A DNA stretch of 64,000 bases from Pseudomonadota bacterium (GTDB lineage Bacteria > Pseudomonadota > Gammaproteobacteria > Steroidobacterales > Woeseiaceae), in assembly GCA_022560695.1 (NCBI GenBank), contig JADFSP010000001.1:62001-126000 (forward strand). The letters run 5' to 3'. The notes under the pieces are model-generated. The model did not search any database. It saw nothing but the letters and a program-made list of their open reading frames with translations, and was not told where the DNA came from. Positions 27,385-36,301 of this stretch are shown here, in pieces (the first letter of the stretch is position 1; each line of letters starts with the position of its first letter). The position numbers and the translations under genes are program-made.

Positions 27385-30300
27385 ATGCAAGTCATTGAGA
27401 CCGTTATGTCGCGGTCGCGGACAGTCATCCTGTGTCTGATCCTCGTACTGGTCGCTGGAATCGTCGCGTATGTGACGATTCCGAAAGAGGCCGAACCGGA
27501 TATCGAAATTCCCATCATCTACGTCAGCATCAAGCATGACGGAATTTCACCCGAAGATTCGGAACGGCTTCTGGTGCGGCCGATGGAACAGGAAATGCGC
27601 TCAATTGAGGGCGTGAAGGAAATGATAGCGAACGCCTACGAAGGCGGAGCGAATGTGCAGGTCGAATTCGACGCCGGCGTTGACACCGATAGAGCGCTGC
27701 AGGACGTTCGTGAGAAAGTGGACAGGGCCAAGACAAAGCTGCCTGGCGAAACCGAGGAGCCTACGGTCACCGCGGTCAAGATGTCGCGATTTGACCCGAT
27801 GCTGATCCTGAATATTGCCGGCAACGTGCCCGAGCGCGCATTGACAATGATCGCCAAGGACCTGGAAGAGAAAATTGAGGGGCTGGGCGGCGTACTCGAG
27901 GTCAATCTTGTCGGCGTCCGCGAAGAACTCATGGAAGTTGTTATCAACCCACTTGCCATGGAAAGCTATGGCCTGGACCAGGCGCAAATCATCAGGTTCG
28001 TCAGCCTCAATAACCGGCTTGTCGCAGCCGGCGCGTTGCAATCCAGCGAGGGTCGCTTTCCGATCAAGGTTCCTGGCGTATTCGAGAGCGTCCAGGACGT
28101 TCTCGACATGCCGATCAAAGCAGTGGGTGAACGTGTCGTGCACTTCAAGGACATTGCGGAGATACGCCGTACTTACAAGGATGCGGAAAGTTATGCACGG
28201 CTGAACGGCAAACCCGCTCTCGCAATTGAAGTCGTGCAACGAGCCGGTGCAAACGTTATCGAGACGATTGACAAGGTCAATGCGATCATCGCTGAGGAGC
28301 GGGCGCTCTGGCCAGCCGAAGTCGTGATCATCGCGTCGCGAGACAAGTCCAAGGATGTCAACGACATGTTGACCGAGCTGCAAAACAGTGTGATTGCGGC
28401 CGTCTTGCTCGTGTTCATCATCATCATCGGCATTCTCGGCATTCGTACGGCGTTGCTTGTTGGAGTGGCCATCCCGGGCAGCTTTCTCATGGGCATTCTT
28501 CTGATCGGTTCATTCGGTGTGACAATCAATATGATGGTGCTGTTTGCACTGATCATGGCGGTGGGGATGCTGGTCGACGGCGCTATTGTCGTTACCGAGA
28601 TGGCAGACCGCCGCATGGCCGAGGGTGAATCACGTTACGACGCCTATGCGCGTGCAGCCATACGCATGGCATGGCCGATCATTGCCTCGACTTGCACGAC
28701 GCTGGCAGCGTTTGTGCCACTCGCGTTTTGGCCTGGAACGGTTGGCCAATTCATGAAGTTCCTGCCGATTACATTGATCGCAGTACTCTCGGCGTCACTG
28801 GTCATGGCGTTGTTGTTCGTGCCCACGCTGGGTTCGATATTTGGCAAGACCGGCGCCTCCACCGAGGAGGCGCGACGCAACCTGGCGGCCGCGGAAACCG
28901 GAGACCTCGATCTGGTGACCGGCATCACGGGTCGCTACGTGCAATTCCTGAAGAAGTCCTTGCGACGTCCGTGGCTCAACATCGGCGCAGTATCGGGCCT
29001 GCTTGTAGCCGTGTACGTCGCGTTCTCGATGTTTGGACGCGGCATCGAATATTTCCCGGATGTCGAGCAGCCGTTCGCCATGGTCGACATTCATGCGCGC
29101 GGCGATCTGTCCACGATTGAGAAGGACTACCTGGTCGGACAGGTCGAACAGCGCATCCTCGGCATGGAGGAAATCGAGTATGTGTATGCGAAGACCGGCG
29201 GTAGCGACCAGGGCGCCGAAGACCAGATCGGCTCGATTACACTGAACTTCGTTGCTTGGGACAAACGGCGGAAGTCCGATGAAATACTCGCCGACATCCG
29301 CCGCAACACGGCCGATCTCGTTGGAATTACGATCGAGACGCGCAAGCCGGATCCCGGCCCCCCGATTGGCAAACCAATCCACATTGAATTCTCGTCACGA
29401 TACCCGGAGCTGCTCGAGAGCGCCGTCGCAAGAGTTCGTGAAGCCATAGAACGCCATGACGGCACCATCAATGTCGCGGATAGCCGCCCATTGCCCGGCA
29501 TCGAATGGCAGATCAGGGTAGATCGAGCTGAAGCGGCGCGATTCGGCGCTGATATTTCGCTTGTGGGTGCGATGGTGCAGCTCGTGACAAACGGTATCAA
29601 GATAGGTGAGTATCGGCCCGACGACAGCGACGACGAAATCGACATTCGCGTTCGCTACCCGGCCGACAGCCGCAGTTTGACGCAGCTCGATGAATTACGC
29701 ATTCCGACCCGGAACGGTCTCGTTCCGATCAGCACATTTGTCAAGCGCGTGCCGGCACAAAAGGTCAGCACGATCCGGCGCACTAACATGCGGCGCACGA
29801 TGAGCATCGATGCCGACGTGGCGAGCAATTACCTGGTCTCGGATGTGGTTGCCGAGCTTCGCGAGATATTGCCGACGCTCAACATCGACCCACGGGTCGG
29901 CGTCGCATTCCGCGGCGGTACGGAGGACCAGGAGGAAGACGAGGCCTTTCTCATGAAGGCCATGCTGATGGCGCTGGCAATCATGGCCATCATTCTCGTT
30001 ACGCAGTTCAACAGCATCTACCAGGCCGCATTGATTCTGACGGCCGTCGTTTTTTCGACAGGCGGCGTATTGCTTGGGCACCTGATCATGGACAAGCCGT
30101 TCGGCGTCATCATGTCGAGCGTCGGTGTCATCACGCTTGCAGGAATCGTCGTCAACAACAACATCGTCCTCATTGATACATTCAACGTACTTCGTCGACG
30201 TGGCGCCGAACCGATAGATGCAATCGTCCGGACTTGCGCGATCCGTCTTCGGCCAGTCCTGCTGACCACAGTGACGACCATAATCGGTCTCATGCCGATG

Positions 30301-30516
30301 GTACTTGGCATCAACATCAACCTGATCGACCGGGATATTTCCATTGGCGCTCCGAGTTCTCAGTGGTGGACACAATTGGCGTCCTCGGTTGCGGGAGGCC
30401 TGGCTTTCGCTACGATTCTGACTCTGTTGCTGACACCCAGCCTGTTGATGGCCCAGGCGAACCTGTCACAGCGGTTCGCTGCCCGTCGCACACAGCACGA
30501 TGCCGCCGCAACGTAG
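27385..30516 (+). CDS. Efflux RND transporter permease (HAE-1-like), pump A
   Basis: 1043 residues; 12 membrane segments with two large periplasmic loops between TM1-2 and TM7-8. It starts two bases after the adaptor stop. TM4 reads GMLVDGAIVV (Asp398, Gly399), and TM10 reads GIVVNNNIVLID (Asn924-926). The AcrB proton-relay positions Asp407/Asp408/Lys940 therefore appear as Asp/Gly/Asn, a pattern seen in a non-AcrB RND branch. Substrate unknown. Gly at the second acidic position sets it apart from the two pumps downstream, which have Asn. Confidence 0.93.
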   Translation: MQVIETVMSRSRTVILCLILVLVAGIVAYVTIPKEAEPDIEIPIIYVSIKHDGISPEDSERLLVRPMEQEMRSIEGVKEMIANAYEGGANVQVEFDAGVDTDRALQDVREKVDRAKTKLPGETEEPTVTAVKMSRFDPMLILNIAGNVPERALTMIAKDLEEKIEGLGGVLEVNLVGVREELMEVVINPLAMESYGLDQAQIIRFVSLNNRLVAAGALQSSEGRFPIKVPGVFESVQDVLDMPIKAVGERVVHFKDIAEIRRTYKDAESYARLNGKPALAIEVVQRAGANVIETIDKVNAIIAEERALWPAEVVIIASRDKSKDVNDMLTELQNSVIAAVLLVFIIIIGILGIRTALLVGVAIPGSFLMGILLIGSFGVTINMMVLFALIMAVGMLVDGAIVVTEMADRRMAEGESRYDAYARAAIRMAWPIIASTCTTLAAFVPLAFWPGTVGQFMKFLPITLIAVLSASLVMALLFVPTLGSIFGKTGASTEEARRNLAAAETGDLDLVTGITGRYVQFLKKSLRRPWLNIGAVSGLLVAVYVAFSMFGRGIEYFPDVEQPFAMVDIHARGDLSTIEKDYLVGQVEQRILGMEEIEYVYAKTGGSDQGAEDQIGSITLNFVAWDKRRKSDEILADIRRNTADLVGITIETRKPDPGPPIGKPIHIEFSSRYPELLESAVARVREAIERHDGTINVADSRPLPGIEWQIRVDRAEAARFGADISLVGAMVQLVTNGIKIGEYRPDDSDDEIDIRVRYPADSRSLTQLDELRIPTRNGLVPISTFVKRVPAQKVSTIRRTNMRRTMSIDADVASNYLVSDVVAELREILPTLNIDPRVGVAFRGGTEDQEEDEAFLMKAMLMALAIMAIILVTQFNSIYQAALILTAVVFSTGGVLLGHLIMDKPFGVIMSSVGVITLAGIVVNNNIVLIDTFNVLRRRGAEPIDAIVRTCAIRLRPVLLTTVTTIIGLMPMVLGININLIDRDISIGAPSSQWWTQLASSVAGGLAFATILTLLLTPSLLMAQANLSQRFAARRTQHDAAAT

Positions 30517-30840
30517 TCCGCCAGTCGAAAATAATCGACTCGCGAGCCCCCAACGCATCCAATCACGTTCCTCGCGCATCTTAAGAGATGGATGCCATGA
30601 GCGGCGGCAGCACCACAGGAACCACGGCGGGGCTGAACCCTGGAATCCCGGACCGGTCGGAATTGCGGGGGAGGACCTTTTCTGCGGGCTGACAGCACGA
30701 TCAGCACCGCGAGCTGGGCTCAAGTAGTTGAATTTCAAATGCTTAAGTTCAGCCCTTGAAATACTGACATCCGGCATTGCGTTATACCGAACTAGTGTTA
30801 TACTCCACTACAACACCAACTAAGCGACTGTAAAGACCTG
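30517..30840 (+). promoter_or_regulatory. Intergenic region with probable promoter for the second efflux operon
   Basis: 324 bases without a convincing gene. The first two thirds are GC-rich with only short frames. The last 130 bases turn AT-rich. They hold a hyphenated palindrome TTGAA-T-TTCAA at 30728-30738 and two copies of GTTATAC at 30781-30787 and 30797-30803. TTGCGT (30777-30782) and TATACT (30799-30804), 16 bp apart, form a reasonable sigma70-type promoter ahead of the adaptor gene at 30841. No rho-independent terminator is visible after the upstream pump gene. Confidence 0.5.
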
Positions 30841-31917
30841 ATGACCACAATGAGACTGACAATCGTAACTCTGGCGATCGCCACGAGTGTCGCCCTCTCC
30901 GGCTGCGGCGTGGGTGAAGCCAGTGTCGCCGATACCGCGGACGTCGAGGCGGCAACTCGAGTGCCGGTAGAGGTGGCGCGTCCGGTTCGTGCCGATATTT
31001 ACGCCACCTACGAGGCCACCACGACGATCGCATCGGACGCCGACGCACCCGTTTTGGCGCGCGCCGCAGGTGATGTCGTCGAACTGCTGGTCGAAGAAGG
31101 CGATCAGGTCGTGAAGGGCCAGGTTCTCGCCCGGCTCGATGGTGAAAGACTGCGCCTGGAAATGCTGGCCGCGAAGGCCAATCTGAACCAGGGGCACGGC
31201 CAGTATGAACGCTACGTCGATCTGCACGATCGTGGACTCGTCAGCGCATCGATGTTTGAAGGCCTGAAGTATGACCTTGACGCTCTAGAAGCGACCTATG
31301 CGCTGAGAAAACTCAATTACGACTACTCCAGCATTCGCGCTCCAATTGCCGGCGTGGTTTCGACCCGCAATATCAAACTGGGGCAAAATATCGGCATCAA
31401 TGACGTCGTGTTCCGTATTACGGATACGAGTGAGCTCATCGCCTACCTGCAGATTCCACAAACAGAATACGCGAAGTTCGCTGCCGGCCACTCCGCCAGC
31501 CTGCAGGTCGATGCTGTGCCCGGAACCCGCTTTCCGGCCACCATTGTAAGAATCAGCCCGACGATCGATGTTCGCAACGGAACGTTTCGCGCGACAGCAT
31601 TCATTGACAATCAAGACGGTGACCTCGCACCCGGCATGTTTGCACGTTTCCGGATCGCCTACGAAAAACATGAAAGTGCGTTGGTCATTCCGGTTCGCGC
31701 ACTCGTAGAAGAAGATGACCAGACATCAGTCTACGTCGTCGAGGCAGGCGAGGTTGCCCGACGAACGATAGAGACGGGTATCGAATCCGGCGGTCAGATC
31801 GAAGTACTGAGCGGACTCGCTGAAGACGATCAGGTTGTCGTGGTCGGCCAGTCCGGGCTGCGTAACGGCAGCAAAGTACTCGCCAGCATGCCGCTCGAGG
31901 ACAGTTTCACGGGCTGA
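30841..31917 (+). CDS. RND efflux adaptor lipoprotein (MFP family), first of a tandem pair
   Basis: 358 residues. The lipobox LSGC near residue 21 marks a lipoprotein. Barrel-sandwich halves are APVLARAAGDVVELLVEEGD and YSSIRAPIAGVVSTRNIKLG, flanking a short coiled hairpin, followed by barrel and membrane-proximal domains. The closely similar adaptor at 31982 shares almost the same GQVLARLDGxRLRLE stretch, which suggests tandem duplication followed by divergence. Co-transcribed with the second adaptor and two RND pumps; mixed adaptor hexamers are a reasonable inference. Confidence 0.92.
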   Translation: MTTMRLTIVTLAIATSVALSGCGVGEASVADTADVEAATRVPVEVARPVRADIYATYEATTTIASDADAPVLARAAGDVVELLVEEGDQVVKGQVLARLDGERLRLEMLAAKANLNQGHGQYERYVDLHDRGLVSASMFEGLKYDLDALEATYALRKLNYDYSSIRAPIAGVVSTRNIKLGQNIGINDVVFRITDTSELIAYLQIPQTEYAKFAAGHSASLQVDAVPGTRFPATIVRISPTIDVRNGTFRATAFIDNQDGDLAPGMFARFRIAYEKHESALVIPVRALVEEDDQTSVYVVEAGEVARRTIETGIESGGQIEVLSGLAEDDQVVVVGQSGLRNGSKVLASMPLEDSFTG

Positions 31918-31981
31918 CCGGGTCATGGCTGAACCGTGTGCGCATCCGTCGCCGCGGCAACTGCCACACAGGGAGCACTCA

Positions 31982-33103
31982 ATGACGCAATTCCGATTTA
32001 GTCCGGCCGCGCTCGCATGCGTGTTGCTGCTGGCGGCATGTCAGTCACAGGACCGGGATTCCGAGGCGGACGAAGAAGAAGCGCCGCCGATTCCCGTCGA
32101 GATCAGCTTGCCGACCCGCGGTGACGTTTATGCCGTCTACAGCGGCACTGCGCCAATAGAAGCGTTTGCGGAAGCCGACGTAATCGCCAAGGTCGACGGA
32201 GAGATTCGCACGATTCTCGCCGAGGAAGGTGACGAGGTCAGGAAGGGGCAGGTACTGGCGCGTCTCGATGGTGACAGACTACGGCTCGAACTCCGTGAGT
32301 CCGAGGCTAAACTCGGGAAACTGCAGCGAGATTACGAGCGAAATCTCGATCTCAAAGGAAAAGGCCTGATCAGCGAAGGTGATTTTGAGAAAATCAAATT
32401 CGAAATGGATGCGCTTCAGGCGTCTTTCAATCTTGCAAAACTGGAACTCGATTACACGCAGATACGAGCGCCGATCGGGGGCGTTATCGCGGAACGCTAT
32501 ATCAGGCTCGGAAACACGATCAGGGTAGGAGATCCGGTATTTCGCGTGACGAGCCTTGACCCCCTCGTCGCCTACCTGCATGTCCCGGAACGCGAATACC
32601 GGAATATCGACTCTGGCCAGGTCGTAACGATCGAAGTCGACGCGTTACAGGGCGAGACCATTATTGCGTCGGTAACTCGTGTCAGTCCGATCGTCGACCC
32701 GGAAACAGGGACATTCAAAATTACGATCGAGATCGCCGATAAAGAACGTCGCATCAAGCCTGGCATGTTCGGCCGTATCAGCGTCGTCTATGACAAGCAC
32801 GAAAATGCGCTGCAGTTACCGCGCAGCGCGCTCGTCGAGGACGCCGGCCAAACGAGTGTTTTCGTTGTCGAGGATGATGTGGCGATCAAGAAAGTCGTGC
32901 AGACGGGTTTCAGCGACCGCGGCATGATCGAGATCGTCGCGGGCCTGGTGGATGGCGAGAATGTCGTCACAGTCGGACAACTGGGCCTGAAGCCGGACGC
33001 GAAAGTCACTGTCGTCAACAGGCCGCAATCCACTGATGCCGTAGCCGACGAAACGGATGAAGATGCCGGACAGCAGGTAACAGAGAATGCGACGACTGAT
33101 TGA
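31982..33103 (+). CDS. RND efflux adaptor lipoprotein (MFP family), second of a tandem pair
   Basis: 373 residues from ATG 31982, preceded by GGGAG at seven bases; the longer open frame begins inside the previous gene and is rejected. The lipobox LLAAC is at about residues 16-20, followed by an acidic linker (SEADEEEA). The domains are as in the upstream adaptor: ADVIAKVDGEIRTILAEEGD, then the hairpin, then YTQIRAPIGGVIAERYIRLG. The C-terminus carries an acidic Thr-rich extension after the membrane-proximal domain. The 3' end overlaps the following pump gene by 17 bp, implying coupled translation. Confidence 0.92.
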   Translation: MTQFRFSPAALACVLLLAACQSQDRDSEADEEEAPPIPVEISLPTRGDVYAVYSGTAPIEAFAEADVIAKVDGEIRTILAEEGDEVRKGQVLARLDGDRLRLELRESEAKLGKLQRDYERNLDLKGKGLISEGDFEKIKFEMDALQASFNLAKLELDYTQIRAPIGGVIAERYIRLGNTIRVGDPVFRVTSLDPLVAYLHVPEREYRNIDSGQVVTIEVDALQGETIIASVTRVSPIVDPETGTFKITIEIADKERRIKPGMFGRISVVYDKHENALQLPRSALVEDAGQTSVFVVEDDVAIKKVVQTGFSDRGMIEIVAGLVDGENVVTVGQLGLKPDAKVTVVNRPQSTDAVADETDEDAGQQVTENATTD

Positions 33104-36100
33104 ACTTGCGACTGAGCGTCGCGTAACGATCGTCATGATGATGGTCGCCATCTGCTTGTTCGGTCTGGTCTCGCTGTCGCGCCTCAAATTGAATTTGTTG
33201 CCGGATATTTCCTATCCGACGGTCACGATTCGTACGGAACTCACCGGAGCTGCACCCGTCGAGATTGAAAGCCTGCTGACCAAACCCATTGAGGAAGCCG
33301 TCGGTGTCATCCGCAATGTGCGCCTCGTGCGCTCCGTATCACGATCCGGACAATCCGATGTCACGCTCGAGTTCCTGTGGGGCACCGACATGGATATCGC
33401 TGGCGTCGAGGTTCGGGAAAAGCTGAACATCCTGTTCCTGCCGCTAGAGGCGAGCCGCCCGCTGCTGTTGCGTTTCGACCCGTCGTCGGAACCCATCATG
33501 CGGCTCGGCTTGCTCTACGAGGAAGATTCGGACCTCGATGCGCAAGGCGCTGAAGCACAGCTCAAGGCGCTACGGCGCCTGGCCGAAGACCGCATCAAGA
33601 CCGACCTCGAGGCGGAGGAGGGTACTGCGGCTGTCAAGGTAAGTGGCGGCCTCGAGGATGAAATTCAGATTCGGGTCGATCAGCAGAAACTTTCTCAGCT
33701 CAATCTGAGCATCGATCAAATCGCTGACAGAATCCGATCCGAAAATGTCAACTTGTCAGGTGGACGACTTGAAGAAGGAAGTCAGAGATTTCTCGTTCGC
33801 ACCCTGAATGAATTTCAGTCCGTTGACGAATTTCGGGACGCGATTGTCGCCTATGTCTCCGGACGCCCTGTTTATCTTCGCGACGTAGCGACGGTCGAGC
33901 GCGGATACAAGGAACGAGAGGCTATTACCCGTGTCAAGGGGCGCGAGTCCGTCGAACTCGGCATTTACAAAGAGGGTGACGCGAATACAGTTCAGGTGGC
34001 CAGACGTATCGACCGGCGCCTCGAAAAAATTCGAGAATCTTTACCGGATGAAATTGAGCTGATCAAGATATACGACCAGTCCCGGTTTATTTCATCGGCC
34101 GTAGATAACGTCAAATTCGCTGCAATTCTGGGTGGACTAATTGCCATCATCGTCTTGTACGGCTTCCTGCGAGATGCGCGCGCTACGACTATCGTCGGCA
34201 TCGCGATTCCGGTTTCCGTCATCGGTACATTTTTGCTGATGTACATGAACGACGTATCTTTGAACATCATGTCTCTCGGTGGCATCGCGCTTGCGGTCGG
34301 CATGCTCGTCGATAACTCGATTGTTGTGCTCGAAAACATCGTGCGCAAGAAAGAGCAAGGTCATGGCACTCTGGACGCTGCACGCATCGGCACTACCGAA
34401 GTAGCGGGTGCCGTAGTTGCGGCGACGTTGACAACGATCGCGGTGTTCTTCCCGATGGTCTTTATATCGGGAATCGCAGGGCAGCTGTTCCGCGATCAGG
34501 CTTTGACCGTCACGTTTGCTCTCTCCTTTTCCCTGATCGTAGCGCTGACCGTGATTCCGATGCTCGCTTCCCTCGGAACCGGTAGTCGCTATCAGAGCGA
34601 TGACGAATTAACGCCGCCGAATGGATTTACGCGCAGCGTCGCGTCCATCATCCGTTTCTTCGGCTTCATTTTTTCCGGCGTCCGATGGGTGTTCTGGGTC
34701 CTGCTCTGGCTCCCAACCTGGTTCTTTCAGCGCGTACACGGCTCGATTGCCGCAGTCTACCCCGCGTTGCTGCGCTGGTCTTTGCAAAATCGCTCAGTCG
34801 TCCTGATGGCAGCAACATTGATATTCGTTGCAACCATGGCCCTCGTACCGCGACTCGGCACTGAATTGATTCCGCAGCTATCGCAGGGCGAATTCAATGT
34901 CGCTCTGCGCCTGCCTCCCGGCGCGCCGTTGGCCGAGACCGATCGTGCGATCAGGGCAGCACAAAGGGCAACGCTTAATATCGATGCGGTTGAGCTGGAT
35001 TATTCCGTCTCCGGCACCGGTAACCGACTGGATGCAAATCCTGTCGACGCCGGAGACAACACCGGCACTCTAAGTGTCGTGCTGGCATCGGGCTCCAACC
35101 GCGCCCTGGAAGACGCGACAATGGATGCGATGCGGAGTGCGCTGTCACGCATTCCAGGAGTGCAATACGAATTTTCGAGACCTTCGCTCATGACATTTGC
35201 AAGTCCGCTTCAAATCGAAATCTCGGGCTACGACATGGAGGGCCTGGCCAGCGTAAGCCGATCAATTGTTGCTGCGATGTCGGCTTCAGACCGATTCACC
35301 GACATCAGGACAACGGTCGAGCGCGGCAATCCCGAAATCCAGATTGTTTTCGACCAGGAACGGGCAGCAGCTCTGGGGCTCGCGGTGCGGGACATCGCTG
35401 ACCGTGTCGTGGCAAACGTCCGCGGTGAACTCGCCACTCGCTACACCTGGCGAGACAGGAAGATTGATGTCCTTGTGCGCAGTGTCGATACGCGCAATTC
35501 CAGCATCGAGGAGATTCGTAATCTCATCGTTAATCCTGCGTCGGATCGACCGGTCACGCTTGATGCGGTGGCCAAGGTATCAGTGTCGCAGGGACCTGCC
35601 GAAATACGCCGGGTTTCGCAAGAACGCGTTGCGATCATCACAACTAACATTGCCTACGGTGACCTTGGCGCCGCGGCGCTCGAAGCCGGCAGGATCATCA
35701 GCCAGGTGCCGATGCCGAAGGGCATCACCGCGATGGTGTCGGGTCAGAGCGAAGAAATGCAGGAGTCATTTCAGTCGATGCAATTCGCACTGGCACTTGC
35801 TGTATTTCTCGTCTACCTCGTGATGGCCTCGCAATTCGAGTCGCTCATTCACCCGCTGGTCATTCTTTTCACGATACCGCTGGCCCTGGTCGGCGCCGTG
35901 CTAGCCCTGTTCGTGACCGGAACAACGGTCAACATCGTGGCATTCATCGGCGTCATCATGCTTGCGGGCATCGTCGTGAACAACGCGATAGTTCTTGTCG
36001 ACCTGATAAATCAGTTACGCATGCAGGGCAAGAGCCGCACCGACGCGATTCTCGAAGCGGGAACCGCGAGATTGCGGCCGATTCTGATGACGTCGTTGAC

Positions 36101-36290
36101 TACCGCACTTGGATTATTGCCGATGGCGCTCGGGTTCGGCGAGGGTTCCGAAGTCCGCACGCCGATGGCCATTACGGTGATCGGCGGGCTGCTGGTTTCG
36201 ACACTTCTGACACTCATCGTCATCCCGGTCGTCTATTCCCTCATGGATCGCAAACGGTGGCCAGCCGCTGACGTGTCTGCCGCAACCTGA
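33087..36290 (+). CDS. Efflux RND transporter permease (HAE-1-like), pump B
   Basis: 1067 residues, 12 TM, typical double-loop RND layout; the start overlaps the adaptor gene by 17 bp. TM4 is GMLVDNSIVVLEN (Asp409, Asn410) and TM10 is GIVVNNAIVLVD (Asn965-966), so the AcrB second Asp and Lys are both Asn. An insertion of about 60 residues around 510-570 (GFTRSVASIIRFFGFIFSGV...) precedes TM7 and looks like an extra amphipathic or membrane segment. Followed 11 bp later by a second pump gene; the two may form one heterotrimer, as MdtB and MdtC do. Confidence 0.93.
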   Translation: MRRLIELATERRVTIVMMMVAICLFGLVSLSRLKLNLLPDISYPTVTIRTELTGAAPVEIESLLTKPIEEAVGVIRNVRLVRSVSRSGQSDVTLEFLWGTDMDIAGVEVREKLNILFLPLEASRPLLLRFDPSSEPIMRLGLLYEEDSDLDAQGAEAQLKALRRLAEDRIKTDLEAEEGTAAVKVSGGLEDEIQIRVDQQKLSQLNLSIDQIADRIRSENVNLSGGRLEEGSQRFLVRTLNEFQSVDEFRDAIVAYVSGRPVYLRDVATVERGYKEREAITRVKGRESVELGIYKEGDANTVQVARRIDRRLEKIRESLPDEIELIKIYDQSRFISSAVDNVKFAAILGGLIAIIVLYGFLRDARATTIVGIAIPVSVIGTFLLMYMNDVSLNIMSLGGIALAVGMLVDNSIVVLENIVRKKEQGHGTLDAARIGTTEVAGAVVAATLTTIAVFFPMVFISGIAGQLFRDQALTVTFALSFSLIVALTVIPMLASLGTGSRYQSDDELTPPNGFTRSVASIIRFFGFIFSGVRWVFWVLLWLPTWFFQRVHGSIAAVYPALLRWSLQNRSVVLMAATLIFVATMALVPRLGTELIPQLSQGEFNVALRLPPGAPLAETDRAIRAAQRATLNIDAVELDYSVSGTGNRLDANPVDAGDNTGTLSVVLASGSNRALEDATMDAMRSALSRIPGVQYEFSRPSLMTFASPLQIEISGYDMEGLASVSRSIVAAMSASDRFTDIRTTVERGNPEIQIVFDQERAAALGLAVRDIADRVVANVRGELATRYTWRDRKIDVLVRSVDTRNSSIEEIRNLIVNPASDRPVTLDAVAKVSVSQGPAEIRRVSQERVAIITTNIAYGDLGAAALEAGRIISQVPMPKGITAMVSGQSEEMQESFQSMQFALALAVFLVYLVMASQFESLIHPLVILFTIPLALVGAVLALFVTGTTVNIVAFIGVIMLAGIVVNNAIVLVDLINQLRMQGKSRTDAILEAGTARLRPILMTSLTTALGLLPMALGFGEGSEVRTPMAITVIGGLLVSTLLTLIVIPVVYSLMDRKRWPAADVSAAT

Positions 36291-36301
36291 CGAGAAGCAC
36301 G

